Shown here one piece after another: positions 54,104 to 64,000 of a stretch of 64,000 nucleotides of DNA. The notes under the pieces are model-generated. The model had not been told where the DNA came from, did not search any database, and worked only from the letters and a program-made list of their open reading frames with translations. Numbering within the stretch: position 1 is the stretch's first letter; each line of letters opens with the position of its first letter. This DNA comes from an uncultured Gammaproteobacteria bacterium (GTDB lineage Bacteria > Pseudomonadota > Gammaproteobacteria > Nitrosococcales > Methylophagaceae), in the NCBI GenBank assembly GCA_913042265.1, contig CAJWKF010000002.1:1-64000 (forward strand), written 5' to 3'. Both the position numbers and the translations under genes were made by a program.

Positions 54104-54609
54104 GTTATTTGGAATTAAATTCTGTTAAAGAAGATTTATTTAATGCTGACGTGCGCCAGCAAATTGATACGTGGGTCTTAAAATTTCCAGCTGGTCAAGC
54201 ACAATCAGCAGTAATTCCAGCATTACATATTTTGCAAGATAATCATGATGGCTGGCTTTCAAAAGATTTGATGGATAAATTGGCTACTTATCTGGGAATG
54301 CCTTCAATAAGTGTTTATGAAGTAGCAACATTTTACACAATGTATGAGCTTGAACCTGTAGGTAAAAATAAGATTAGTGTTTGCACTAATATTTCCTGCA
54401 TGCTGCGTGGCTCGGAAGAGATCGTCGAACATTTAAAACAAAGGTTAGGTGTTTCATTTGGTGAAACGACAGATGATGGCTTGGTAACTTTGAAAGAAGT
54501 GGAGTGTTTAGGTGCATGTTGCGGTGCCCCGATGTTGCAATTAAACCGAGATTACCATGAGCACCTTACGCTGGAAAAAATAGATAAACTAGTGGATGGT
54601 TTAACATAA
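54100..54609 (+). CDS. nuoE: NADH-quinone oxidoreductase subunit E
   Basis: 169 aa; [46 protein letters not shown]. Confidence 0.96.
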   Translation: MSYLELNSVKEDLFNADVRQQIDTWVLKFPAGQAQSAVIPALHILQDNHDGWLSKDLMDKLATYLGMPSISVYEVATFYTMYELEPVGKNKISVCTNISCMLRGSEEIVEHLKQRLGVSFGETTDDGLVTLKEVECLGACCGAPMLQLNRDYHEHLTLEKIDKLVDGLT

Positions 54610-55913
54610 TGGCTTTGAATCAAGTTTGTTTTAGGACTTTAGAGTTTGATGAGCCATGGTCTCTCGAATCTTATCGTCGTGTGGGCGGTTATCAAGCTCT
54701 AGAGAAGATTTTAAAAGAAAACACATCACCAGAAGACATTATCGATGAGATAAAACTATCTAACTTACGAGGTCGAGGTGGTGCAGGTTTTCCTACGGGC
54801 TTGAAGTGGAGCTTCATGCCGAGAAAAGTCCCCGGTGATAAATATATTGTTTGTAACTCAGATGAAGGTGAGCCGGGTACCTGCAAAGATCGAGACATTA
54901 TGAGGTTTAATCCCCACCAGTTAATTGAAGGTATGATTATTGCTGGTTATGCAATTGGTGCAGAAACTGGTTATAACTATGTTCGAGGTGAGTTTGTCGA
55001 GCCAATTGAGCGTTTTGAAGCAGCACTAATAGAAGCAAGAGATGCCGGTTATTTAGGTTTGGATCTTTTGGGCTCTGGGATTAACTTTGAGTTGCATACA
55101 TACCCGGGCGCTGGTGCCTATATTTGTGGTGAAGAAACAGCATTATTAGAGTCTTTAGAGGGCAAAAAAGGCCAGCCACGTTATAAACCTCCGTTTCCTG
55201 CAGGTTTTGGGTTATATGGTAAGCCTACAACTATCAATAATACTGAGACATTAGCTTCAGTGCCAGTAATTTTGCAACATGGAGGCAAGTGGTTTCACGA
55301 TATTGGGTTACCAAATAATGGTGGTACGAAGTGCTTTAGTGTGACAGGTCATGTTAAAAACCCTGGTAACTTTGAAGTGCCTATGGGCATGCCATTTGCT
55401 GAGCTCTTAGAACTTGCTGGTGGCTTACGAGAAGGCCGAACGTTAAAAGCTGTGATTCCAGGTGGCACATCCACGCCTCTGGTGCCAGGTGATGTAATGA
55501 TGAGCTCTTTGATGAGCTACGATGGTATGAGTAAGATAGGCTCAATGCTTGGCGCCGGCTCAGTCATCGTAATGGATGACACTACTTGTATGGTGAAAAC
55601 GCTTGAGCGTATAGCCGAGTTTTATTATGAAGAATCATGTGGACAGTGCACACCATGCCGTGAGGGTACCGGCTGGTTATATCGTGTTGTAAAACGGATT
55701 ATAGATGGTGAAGGAACACAAGTAGATTTAGATCGTTTATTAGCAGTGGCAAATAACATTAGTGGCAATACTATTTGTGCTTTGGGAGAAGCAGCAGCAA
55801 CGCCAGTCCTTAGTTTTATCAAGTATTTTGAAGAAGAGTTCCAGTACCAGATTGATCATCAATGCTGCATGGTTTGCTCCAGTAAAACGAGCGAAGGGCA
55901 ATCAGTCTTATGA
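54609..55913 (+). CDS. nuoF: NADH-quinone oxidoreductase subunit F
   Basis: 434 aa; [48 protein letters not shown]. Confidence 0.97.
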   Translation: MALNQVCFRTLEFDEPWSLESYRRVGGYQALEKILKENTSPEDIIDEIKLSNLRGRGGAGFPTGLKWSFMPRKVPGDKYIVCNSDEGEPGTCKDRDIMRFNPHQLIEGMIIAGYAIGAETGYNYVRGEFVEPIERFEAALIEARDAGYLGLDLLGSGINFELHTYPGAGAYICGEETALLESLEGKKGQPRYKPPFPAGFGLYGKPTTINNTETLASVPVILQHGGKWFHDIGLPNNGGTKCFSVTGHVKNPGNFEVPMGMPFAELLELAGGLREGRTLKAVIPGGTSTPLVPGDVMMSSLMSYDGMSKIGSMLGAGSVIVMDDTTCMVKTLERIAEFYYEESCGQCTPCREGTGWLYRVVKRIIDGEGTQVDLDRLLAVANNISGNTICALGEAAATPVLSFIKYFEEEFQYQIDHQCCMVCSSKTSEGQSVL

Positions 55914-58255
55914 TAAATATTGAAATTGATGGAATCCCATTAACAGCTGATCCAACAAAAATGATTATTGAAGTTGCTGATGAAGCAGGTATCGATATTC
56001 CACGTTTTTGTTATCATAAAAAATTGTCAATTGCGGCGAACTGTCGTATGTGTTTGGTCGAGGTAGATAAATCAAATAAAGCATTGCCTGCTTGTGCAAC
56101 ACCCATATCAGAGGGTATGAAAGTATTTACAAGCTCAGCTGTTGCAATAGCAGCTCAGCGGGGTGTAATGGAGTTTTTACTCATTAATCACCCATTGGAT
56201 TGTCCGATTTGTGATCAAGGTGGAGAATGTGAGTTACAAGACTTATCGATGGGGTATGGTGCTGGCGTCGGTCGGTTTAGTGAGGGAAAACGTGTCGTTA
56301 AAGATAAAGATATTGGCGCACTGATTAAAACGGATATGACGCGATGTATTCATTGCACCCGCTGTGTTCGTTTTGGTCAAGAAATTGCTGGTATTAAGGA
56401 GTTAGGGGCTACGGGTCGTGGCGAACATATGGAAATAGGTACTTATATTGAGGAAAGTTTAGCCTCTGAACTCTCTGGGAATATTATTGACCTATGTCCT
56501 GTCGGAGCCTTAACATCTAAACCTTTTCGTTATAAAGCGAGGGCCTGGGAATTATCAGCTCACCCTGGGGTTTCACCACATGATTCTGTGGGGTCTAATA
56601 TTGAGATCCATACCCGTCGGGATGAAGTAATGCGTGTTGTACCTCGTGAAAATGAACTGTTGAACGAAACATGGTTGTCAGATCGCGATCGTTTTAGTTA
56701 TCTAGGTCTGGAACACGAAGAACGTGCTACAACCCCGATGATTAAGAAAAATGGTCAATGGCAGGAAGTAGATTGGCAAACGGCATTAAATATAGCTGTT
56801 GATGGAATCAAATCTGTCAAAGAGCAAGATGGTGCTCAACAAATAGCAGGTATTGCTTCGCCAATGTCATCTTTGGAAGAGTCCTATCTGTTTCAAAAAT
56901 TCTTACGGGGGTTAGAAATTGAAAACATTGATCACCGCCTACGACAACAAGATTTTTCAGATAAGTCTGTTGATTACAATCAAGACATGTCCTTGAAGCA
57001 GATTGAACAGTTAGACACCATTTTGTTAATAGGTTGCCATATTCGTGCAGAAGAACCGATTTTAGCGCACCGACTTCGCCAAGCAACAATGACTGGAACA
57101 AAGGTTAATGATATAAATTTCTTTACTAGCGATTTATTAATGCCAGTCACAACTCAAATCGGGGTTAATATAGATAAAATGCTGGTTCATTTGTCAGGTA
57201 TCGCAAAGATTTTGATGCCAGTAAATGGTGATGAAGATTCAGCGTGGCTCGATTTACTTGTAGAAGTGGTGCCAACTGCCGAAGCTCAGACGATTGCGAA
57301 GCAACTATCGAGCGCAGAAAATGGAATGGTCATGCTAGGGGCTTTAGCTAACAATCACCCTCATGCCGCTAAAATCAGAACACTATCGACACTGATTTGT
57401 CGATTGACATCGAGTCAATTGATCGTTTTACCAACAGCCAACTCAAAAGGAGCAATGCTAGCCGGTGTTTTTCCACAAAAAGATGATGCGCTTAATACTC
57501 AAGAGAGTTTTCAAGCTAATCTAAAAAGTTATGTTTTACTGGGTATTGAGCCTGAGCTTGACTGTGCTGATCCTAGGTTGGCATTAACTGCATTAAGACA
57601 AGCTGACTTTGTAGTTGCGCTGCAACCTTATGTCACTGAAACAATGCTAACTTATGCTGATGTAATTCTTCCAGTTTCCAGTTTCTCTGAGTCTTCAGGA
57701 ACATTTGTAAGTATTGATGGCCAATGGCAATCTTATACTGGTGCAGTCACTCCCAAAGGTGAGAGTAGACCTGCTTGGAAAGTACTTCGGGTGTTAGCTA
57801 ATTTAGCTGAAGTAGGGGGGTTTGATTATATTTCATCTCAGGACATTAACGATGAAATCCGCTCTAGTGACGCTATTAAAATGGTATCTAAACCTTATTG
57901 GCCGGATAATACCGATACGAGAAGTTCAGGTGTAGAAGTCATTTCAGAGGTGCCTATGTACCAGACAGATAGTATTGTTAGACGTAGCAGTGCTCTGGCA
58001 AACACTATTGAGAATAAGGCAGCTATCATCGCAAAAATGAATATGGGTGAGGCTCAAAAACATGGTTTAATAAATTTCAACAGCGTAGTTGTATGTCAAG
58101 ATAAGCAAAGAGTCACAATGGATTTTGAAGTCGATAATTCGATTGCGGATGGTTGTATTCATATGCCCGCAGGTGTGCCACAGATGTCACAGTTTGCGGC
58201 TGCATTTTCTATTGTCACGGTAGAGGCTAATAAGCAGAGTGCCAAGGATGATTGA
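55910..58255 (+). CDS. nuoG: NADH-quinone oxidoreductase subunit G
   Basis: 781 aa; [56 protein letters not shown]-terminal molybdopterin-oxidoreductase-like region. Confidence 0.96.
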   Translation: MINIEIDGIPLTADPTKMIIEVADEAGIDIPRFCYHKKLSIAANCRMCLVEVDKSNKALPACATPISEGMKVFTSSAVAIAAQRGVMEFLLINHPLDCPICDQGGECELQDLSMGYGAGVGRFSEGKRVVKDKDIGALIKTDMTRCIHCTRCVRFGQEIAGIKELGATGRGEHMEIGTYIEESLASELSGNIIDLCPVGALTSKPFRYKARAWELSAHPGVSPHDSVGSNIEIHTRRDEVMRVVPRENELLNETWLSDRDRFSYLGLEHEERATTPMIKKNGQWQEVDWQTALNIAVDGIKSVKEQDGAQQIAGIASPMSSLEESYLFQKFLRGLEIENIDHRLRQQDFSDKSVDYNQDMSLKQIEQLDTILLIGCHIRAEEPILAHRLRQATMTGTKVNDINFFTSDLLMPVTTQIGVNIDKMLVHLSGIAKILMPVNGDEDSAWLDLLVEVVPTAEAQTIAKQLSSAENGMVMLGALANNHPHAAKIRTLSTLICRLTSSQLIVLPTANSKGAMLAGVFPQKDDALNTQESFQANLKSYVLLGIEPELDCADPRLALTALRQADFVVALQPYVTETMLTYADVILPVSSFSESSGTFVSIDGQWQSYTGAVTPKGESRPAWKVLRVLANLAEVGGFDYISSQDINDEIRSSDAIKMVSKPYWPDNTDTRSSGVEVISEVPMYQTDSIVRRSSALANTIENKAAIIAKMNMGEAQKHGLINFNSVVVCQDKQRVTMDFEVDNSIADGCIHMPAGVPQMSQFAAAFSIVTVEANKQSAKDD

Positions 58256-59336
58256 TCTCCTCCTAAACACCATATTACCGATCGTACTTAAGATTTTGTT
58301 AATCGTAATTCCATTAATGATTGCTGTGGCATATCTGACATATGCTGAACGCAAAGTGATAGGCTATATTCAATTACGTATTGGGCCAAATCGTGTAGGC
58401 CCTCGAGGCTGGTTGCAGCCGATTGCTGATGCAGTAAAATTAATGTTTAAGGAAGTGATTTTTCCTAAAAAATCTAACCTGTATTTATTTGTAGTGGCTC
58501 CTGTCTTAGCTATTGCTCCTGCCTTAGCTGCATGGGCTGTGATGCCTTTTGATTCAGATCTTATTTTAGCTGATATAGATGCAGGACTACTTTATATTTT
58601 AGCTATTACCTCAATGGGTGTTTATGGGGTTATTGTCGCCGGCTGGGCCTCAAACTCTCGTTATGCATTCCTCGGTGCAATGCGCAGCGCAGCGCAAGTA
58701 GTGTCTTATGAAATTGCCATGGGTTTTGCCTTAGTCGGCGTATTGATTGCTGCTGGCAGCTTGAATTTAGGTGAGATTGTACTTGGGCAGCAAGGTGGTA
58801 TCTGGCATTGGTACTTTGTGCCCTTATTTCCTCTGTTTGTCATTTATTTCTTATCAGGTGTAGCCGAAACTAACCGTGCCCCATTTGATGTTGCTGAAGG
58901 TGAATCTGAGATTGTTGCTGGGTTCCATGTTGAATATTCTGGTATGGCATTTGCGATTTTCTTTTTGGCTGAATATGCGGACATGATTTTAATTTCAATG
59001 TTAGCGTCTGTACTATTCATGGGAGGTTGGTTATCACCTTTTGAAGGTACGGTCTTAAATTTTGCATTTTCTTGGGTACCAGGCTTAGTCTGGCTTTTAC
59101 TCAAGACGTCATTTTTTTTATTCCTATACTTATGGTTCAGAGCTACTTTCCCACGGTATCGCTATGATCAAATTATGCGTCTAGGTTGGAAAGTGTTTAT
59201 TCCCGTGACCTTAGTCTGGTTGGTAGTGGTATCGACAGCACAAGTGATGGACATCGGTCCTTGGTTTACTGAAGCTAGTGACTTAACTTCTACCTCACAG
59301 ATTTCACAGCCCATCGAAAAGGTAAATAATTCATGA
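58248..59336 (+). CDS. nuoH: NADH-quinone oxidoreductase subunit H
   Basis: Frame of ORF 58239-59336; [69 protein letters not shown]. Confidence 0.97.
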   Translation: MIDLLLNTILPIVLKILLIVIPLMIAVAYLTYAERKVIGYIQLRIGPNRVGPRGWLQPIADAVKLMFKEVIFPKKSNLYLFVVAPVLAIAPALAAWAVMPFDSDLILADIDAGLLYILAITSMGVYGVIVAGWASNSRYAFLGAMRSAAQVVSYEIAMGFALVGVLIAAGSLNLGEIVLGQQGGIWHWYFVPLFPLFVIYFLSGVAETNRAPFDVAEGESEIVAGFHVEYSGMAFAIFFLAEYADMILISMLASVLFMGGWLSPFEGTVLNFAFSWVPGLVWLLLKTSFFLFLYLWFRATFPRYRYDQIMRLGWKVFIPVTLVWLVVVSTAQVMDIGPWFTEASDLTSTSQISQPIEKVNNS

Positions 59337-59824
59337 TGCGCTCAATAAGCCATTTTTTAAAAAGCTTTTTGCTCTGGGAGCTGCTCTTGGGTTTGAAGCT
59401 TACAGGACGATATTTATTTGCTAAGAAAATAACAGTGCAGTACCCAGAAGAGCAAACACCACAGTCTCCACGCTTTCGTGGGTTGCATGCATTACGCAGA
59501 TATCCTAATGGGGAAGAACGTTGTATAGGTTGTAAATTATGTGAGGCAGTATGTCCGGCACTAGCGATTACGATTGAGACTGAACCTCGTGATGATGGAA
59601 CACGTCGTACTACGCGATACGATATTGATTTATTTAAATGTATTTATTGTGGGTTCTGTGAAGAATCTTGTCCGGTTGACTCTATTGTTGAAACACGTGT
59701 GTTTGACTACCACTTTGAACAACGTGGCGAAAATATAATGACGAAAGAGAAATTGTTAGCAATTGGGGATCAGTACGAAGGTGAAATTTCAGCAGATCGT
59801 GCTGCGGATGCACCTTACCGGTAA
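59333..59824 (+). CDS. nuoI: NADH-quinone oxidoreductase subunit I
   Basis: 163 aa; two CxxCxxCxxxCP clusters: [32 protein letters not shown]. Confidence 0.97.
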   Translation: MMRSISHFLKSFLLWELLLGLKLTGRYLFAKKITVQYPEEQTPQSPRFRGLHALRRYPNGEERCIGCKLCEAVCPALAITIETEPRDDGTRRTTRYDIDLFKCIYCGFCEESCPVDSIVETRVFDYHFEQRGENIMTKEKLLAIGDQYEGEISADRAADAPYR

Positions 59825-59841
59825 CGTTAGGTTTATTGACT

Positions 59842-60450
59842 ATGGAACAAATAATTTTTTATTGCTTTTCTGCATTGCTACTCTTTTCAGCGACGATGGT
59901 GATCACTGTTCGTAACCCGGTACGTGCTGCTCTATTTTTAGTATTGGCTTTTTTTACTAGTGCTGGTATCTGGCTGTTATTAGAAGCTGAATTTTTAGCC
60001 TTAACGCTAGTATTGGTTTATGTCGGTGCAGTAATGGTGCTGTTCTTGTTTGTGGTGATGATGCTGGATATTAATTTAACGTCATTGCAAGAAGGATTTA
60101 CCAGATATTTACCATTGGGTATTTTAGTAGCGGCACTTATTACTATAGAAATGTTAGCGGTACTGGGAGCGGCTCATTTTGGTTTGGATATAGTGCCACT
60201 GCCTGCCCCTCAGCCAGACGATTACAGTAATACCAGAGCGATTGGTCTAATGCTCTATACCACTTACGTATATCCATTTGAGATTGCAGCAGTGATATTG
60301 ACAGTGGCTATTGTTGCAGCGATCACATTGACTTTACGGGAAAATAAAAGTCGTAAAGCTCAGGTCGTATCTGATCAAATTAAAGTGCGAGCAGAAGATA
60401 GGTTGAGAATAGTCAAAATGGATGCTGTCAGGAAGGAAACTGAATTATGA
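59842..60450 (+). CDS. nuoJ: NADH-quinone oxidoreductase subunit J
   Basis: Frame of ORF 59836-60450; [54 protein letters not shown]. Confidence 0.96.
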   Translation: MEQIIFYCFSALLLFSATMVITVRNPVRAALFLVLAFFTSAGIWLLLEAEFLALTLVLVYVGAVMVLFLFVVMMLDINLTSLQEGFTRYLPLGILVAALITIEMLAVLGAAHFGLDIVPLPAPQPDDYSNTRAIGLMLYTTYVYPFEIAAVILTVAIVAAITLTLRENKSRKAQVVSDQIKVRAEDRLRIVKMDAVRKETEL

Positions 60451-60752
60451 TAGCTTTGTCTGATTTTCTTATTTTGAGCGCTTTATTATTTAGCTTGTCT
60501 GTTTTGGGTATTTTTATTAACCGAAAAAATATTATTATTTTATTAATGTGCATCGAGTTGATGTTGCTTGCTGTCAATCTTAACTTTATTGCATTTTCAC
60601 ATTACTCAGGGGATATAGCTGGTCAAATATTTGTGTTTTTTATTTTGACAGTAGCGGCAGCAGAAGCAGCTATCGGCCTAGCCATTTTAGTAGTGTTATT
60701 CCGTAATTTGAACACGATCAACGTTAGTGACCTTGATAGGTTAAAAGGTTAG
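60447..60752 (+). CDS. nuoK: NADH-quinone oxidoreductase subunit K
   Basis: 101 aa; [42 protein letters not shown]. Confidence 0.97.
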   Translation: MIALSDFLILSALLFSLSVLGIFINRKNIIILLMCIELMLLAVNLNFIAFSHYSGDIAGQIFVFFILTVAAAEAAIGLAILVVLFRNLNTINVSDLDRLKG

Positions 60753-60754
60753 GT

Positions 60755-62710
60755 ATGGAAGTACTTAACGAAAACCTGCTATTGACACTCGTGTTAGCGC
60801 CACTACTGGGCAGTATTGTTGCGGGTCTCTTTGGTAAAAAAATTGGTGAAAAAGCATCTCATACAGTGACAATCATCGGTGTGTTTGTCGCTTTTATTGT
60901 TTCTATGTGGGTGTTCAAACTAGTTATTTTTGATAGTGCTAGCTATAACGCTCAAGTTTATCAGTGGTTACAAGCAGGGTCATTGAGCATTGAAATCGGC
61001 TTCATGGTCGATTCTTTAACAGCCATCATGCTGGTGGTGGTAACTTTTGTCTCATTAATGGTGCATATCTACACTGTTGGATATATGAAAGGTGATGATG
61101 GTTATAGCCGTTTCTTTAGTTATATTTCATTGTTTACTTTTTCGATGCTGATGCTAGTAATGGCAAACAACTTCATGCAATTATTTTTTGGTTGGGAGGC
61201 TGTAGGCTTAGTGTCGTATTTACTAATTGGTTTTTGGTATAAGAAACCAACAGCAATATATGCAAATTTAAAAGCCTTTTTAGTCAACCGTGTCGGTGAT
61301 TTTGGGTTTTTATTAGGCATCGCAGCAGTATTGATGTATGCAGGTAGTCTGGATTATCTTGAAGTATTTGCACAGGCTCCTATGATGGCTACGCAATCAA
61401 TGAGTGTATTTTCTGACACAGAGTGGTCAGTTATGACAGTGACCTGTATTTTATTGTTCATTGGCGCGATGGGTAAATCTGCACAGGTTCCGCTACACGT
61501 CTGGTTACCAGATTCGATGGAGGGCCCTACACCTATTTCAGCATTGATTCATGCAGCAACGATGGTGACAGCAGGTATTTTCATGGTAGCTAGAATGTCA
61601 CCATTGTTTGAGCACTCTGAAACAGCCCTATCTTTTGTAATGGTGATTGGAGCCGTTACGGCCTTGTTTATGGGCCTCTTAGGGTTGATCCAGAATGATA
61701 TTAAACGTGTTATAGCATACTCAACCTTATCTCAGCTTGGTTACATGACAGTGGCTCTTGGGGCATCTGCCTATGCCGCAGGTATCTTCCATTTAATGAC
61801 TCATGCTTTTTTCAAAGCTTTATTATTTTTGGGTGCTGGTTCTGTAATTATGGCGCTACATCATGAACAAGACATTCGTAAAATGGGCGGCATGAAAAAA
61901 TATATGCCGATCACATATTGGACAGCTTTGATAGGCTCGCTAGCTTTAATTGGTTTCCCCGGTTTTTCAGGGTTTTTCTCGAAAGATGTGATTATTGAAG
62001 CGGTGCATATTTCAACAATCCCCGGGAGTGGTTTTGCATATTTTGCAGTTGTATCAGGTGTCTTCATTACAGCTCTTTATAGCTTTAGATTGTTTTTCAT
62101 GGTGTTCCATGGCGAAGAGCGCTTTGAACACCATGATGGTCAAATGCCGCAAGAGTCACCTTTGGTTGTAACGCTACCGTTAATTTTATTAGCGATACCT
62201 TCAGTCATTGCAGGTTTGTTTATCGGGAAGATGGTGTTTGGTGAATTCTTTGGGGCCTCTATTTTTGTATTAGAACAACATGATGTATTAGGCCACCATG
62301 CAGTTAATTACCAGGGAATCTGGAGCTTTATATTACATGGTGTAACTGCTTTACCTTTCTGGTTAGCAATGGCAGGTGTCGCGATGGCATATTTCTTGTA
62401 TATGCTAAGGCCCGATATCCCAATGAGAATGCATCAAACATTCAACTGGTTGTATCGGGTTATGGATAATAAATATGGCTTTGATCGTTTTAATGAAGTC
62501 ATATTTTCTGGTGGTGCTCGTGTCATAGGCCGAGTGTTATGGAAGGTGGGAGATGAGGCTATAATCGATGGTACCGTTGTTAATGGTGCAGCTAGGACAA
62601 TCGGCTTTGCATCTAAAATGGCCCGTCAATTGCAATCTGGCTATTTGTACCATTATGCTTTTGCAATGATTTTGGGTGTTTGGCTCTTACTCACCTTTTT
62701 TGTGGTTTAA
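60755..62710 (+). CDS. nuoL: NADH-quinone oxidoreductase subunit L
   Basis: 651 aa; NFMQLFFGWEAVGLVSYLLIGFWY, GAMGKSAQVPLHVWLPDSMEGPTPISALIHAATMVTAGIFMVAR. Confidence 0.97.
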   Translation: MEVLNENLLLTLVLAPLLGSIVAGLFGKKIGEKASHTVTIIGVFVAFIVSMWVFKLVIFDSASYNAQVYQWLQAGSLSIEIGFMVDSLTAIMLVVVTFVSLMVHIYTVGYMKGDDGYSRFFSYISLFTFSMLMLVMANNFMQLFFGWEAVGLVSYLLIGFWYKKPTAIYANLKAFLVNRVGDFGFLLGIAAVLMYAGSLDYLEVFAQAPMMATQSMSVFSDTEWSVMTVTCILLFIGAMGKSAQVPLHVWLPDSMEGPTPISALIHAATMVTAGIFMVARMSPLFEHSETALSFVMVIGAVTALFMGLLGLIQNDIKRVIAYSTLSQLGYMTVALGASAYAAGIFHLMTHAFFKALLFLGAGSVIMALHHEQDIRKMGGMKKYMPITYWTALIGSLALIGFPGFSGFFSKDVIIEAVHISTIPGSGFAYFAVVSGVFITALYSFRLFFMVFHGEERFEHHDGQMPQESPLVVTLPLILLAIPSVIAGLFIGKMVFGEFFGASIFVLEQHDVLGHHAVNYQGIWSFILHGVTALPFWLAMAGVAMAYFLYMLRPDIPMRMHQTFNWLYRVMDNKYGFDRFNEVIFSGGARVIGRVLWKVGDEAIIDGTVVNGAARTIGFASKMARQLQSGYLYHYAFAMILGVWLLLTFFVV

Positions 62711-62719
62711 GAGTGAATT

Positions 62720-64000
62720 ATGTTTTTTAATTATCCTTTATTAAGTTTGGTGGTTTGGCTTCCTATACTCGGTGGTATTGCCGTGCTGTTGAATGGTGAT
62801 AACTCCCGGACTCGGCCCCTGTCATTAACTGTGGCCTTAGTGACATTATATCTATCAACGTGGCTGTACATGGGCTTTGATATGTCGACATTTGATATGC
62901 AGTTTGTTGAATATCTGCCTTGGATTTCAGCTTATGGTATTCATTATCACTTGGGGATAGATGGTTTTTCGATGCCGTTAATCATTCTCACCGCATTTTC
63001 TACTGTGATAGTTGTAATAGCTGGGTGGGAAGTAATTCAGGATAGGCCGAGTCAATATATGGCTGCATTTCTGATCATGACTGGTTTGATGATTGCTGTA
63101 TTTGCAGCTTTAGATGCCATATTATTCTATGTGTTCTTTGAAGCAATGTTAATCCCACTGTTTTTAGTGATCGGGATCTGGGGTGGGCCGAACCGAGTCT
63201 ACGCCACCATTAAGTTTTTTTTATATACCTTTTTTGGTTCTGTTTTTTTACTAATAGCACTACTGTATTTACATCATGTGTCAGATAGTTTTTCTATTCT
63301 TGATTTTCATGCAGTGACATTAACTCTACAAGAACAAGTTTGGTTGTTTTTTGCATTTTTAATCGCATTTGCAGTTAAAGTTCCAATGTGGCCAGTTCAT
63401 ACCTGGTTACCAGATGCACATGTCGAAGCTCCTACTGGTGGCTCTGTTATCTTGGCAGCCATTACCTTAAAAATAGGAGGATATGGGCTAATACGTTTTG
63501 CACTTCCGATAACGCCTGATGCAGCAATGACATTAGATTGGCTTGTAATTGGCTTATCTTTGACGGCAATTGTCTATGTCGGTTTTGTTGCATTAGTTCA
63601 GTCTGATTTGAAAAAGTTGATTGCATACTCCAGTATTGCTCATATGGGGTTTGTGACATTAGGTTTATTTGTTATTTTTGGTATTTTCGCAAATTCTGCG
63701 ACGGGTAGTGGTGCGATGTTGGCTGTTGAGGGCGCGATGGTTCAAATGATCTCACATGGCTTTATTGCAGCGGCGATGTTCTTGTGCGTTGGCGTGTTGT
63801 ATGACCGAATGCATACTCGTGAAATTTCAGCATATGGTGGTGTAATTAATACCATGCCGGTATTTGCAGGTTTCTCGGTATTCTTTGCTATGGCGAATGC
63901 AGGTCTGCCTGGCACCTCTGGATTTGTTGGTGAATTTATGGTGATATTAGCCGCATTCCAGGCAAATTTTTGGTATGCATTTTTAGCAGCTACGACATTA
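62720..64000 (+). CDS. nuoM: NADH-quinone oxidoreductase subunit M (3' end cut by window end)
   Basis: Open frame from ATG 62720 to window end: MFFNYPLLSLVVWLPILGGIAVLLNG...AFAVKVPMWPVHTWLPDAHVEAPTGGSVILAAITLKIGGYGLIRF; not in ORF track because truncated. Confidence 0.96.
   Translation, partial: MFFNYPLLSLVVWLPILGGIAVLLNGDNSRTRPLSLTVALVTLYLSTWLYMGFDMSTFDMQFVEYLPWISAYGIHYHLGIDGFSMPLIILTAFSTVIVVIAGWEVIQDRPSQYMAAFLIMTGLMIAVFAALDAILFYVFFEAMLIPLFLVIGIWGGPNRVYATIKFFLYTFFGSVFLLIALLYLHHVSDSFSILDFHAVTLTLQEQVWLFFAFLIAFAVKVPMWPVHTWLPDAHVEAPTGGSVILAAITLKIGGYGLIRFALPITPDAAMTLDWLVIGLSLTAIVYVGFVALVQSDLKKLIAYSSIAHMGFVTLGLFVIFGIFANSATGSGAMLAVEGAMVQMISHGFIAAAMFLCVGVLYDRMHTREISAYGGVINTMPVFAGFSVFFAMANAGLPGTSGFVGEFMVILAAFQANFWYAFLAATTL

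Overview
This is a compact, chromosomal gammaproteobacterial housekeeping segment with about 45 convincing genes on both strands. Gene content and order suggest a Thiotrichales/Methylophaga/Cycloclasticus-like organism, but that is only an impression. No phage, IS element, CRISPR array, rRNA or recognisable defence island was seen. In order: lpxK(partial)-msbA; DUF2062; lolD-lolC/E; rpiA; ilvA; pgl-apaG-psd; an RND/MMPL exporter + LolA-like lipoprotein-sorting protein + beta-barrel operon; zwf; a DEAD-box helicase; an EamA-like transporter; an orphan lipoprotein DctP with a small coupled ORF; uvrD; trxA; rhlB; ygfB-pepP-ubiH-ubiI divergent from zapA-6S RNA; a second LolA-like operon with MacB/FtsX-type ABC subunits and a beta-barrel; a CPXCG protein; a tandem array of three paralogous ~135-aa unknown proteins; arfB; aroE-hemB; carAB-greA-DUF4149-rlmE-ftsH-folP-glmM-tpiA-secG-tRNA-Leu(GAG); and nuoA-M (nuoM truncated by the window end). 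The best candidates for under-described biology are: (1) two separate envelope-trafficking operons pairing a LolA-like periplasmic protein and a beta-barrel with different motors (RND versus ABC); (2) the tandem triplet of unknown paralogues at 35.8-37.1 kb; (3) a 44-codon ExbB-like N-terminal relic between msbA and DUF2062, absent from the ORF track and suggesting collapse of an ancestral comEC-exbB-exbD block. All assignments come from reading the sequence and motifs; no database search was run.
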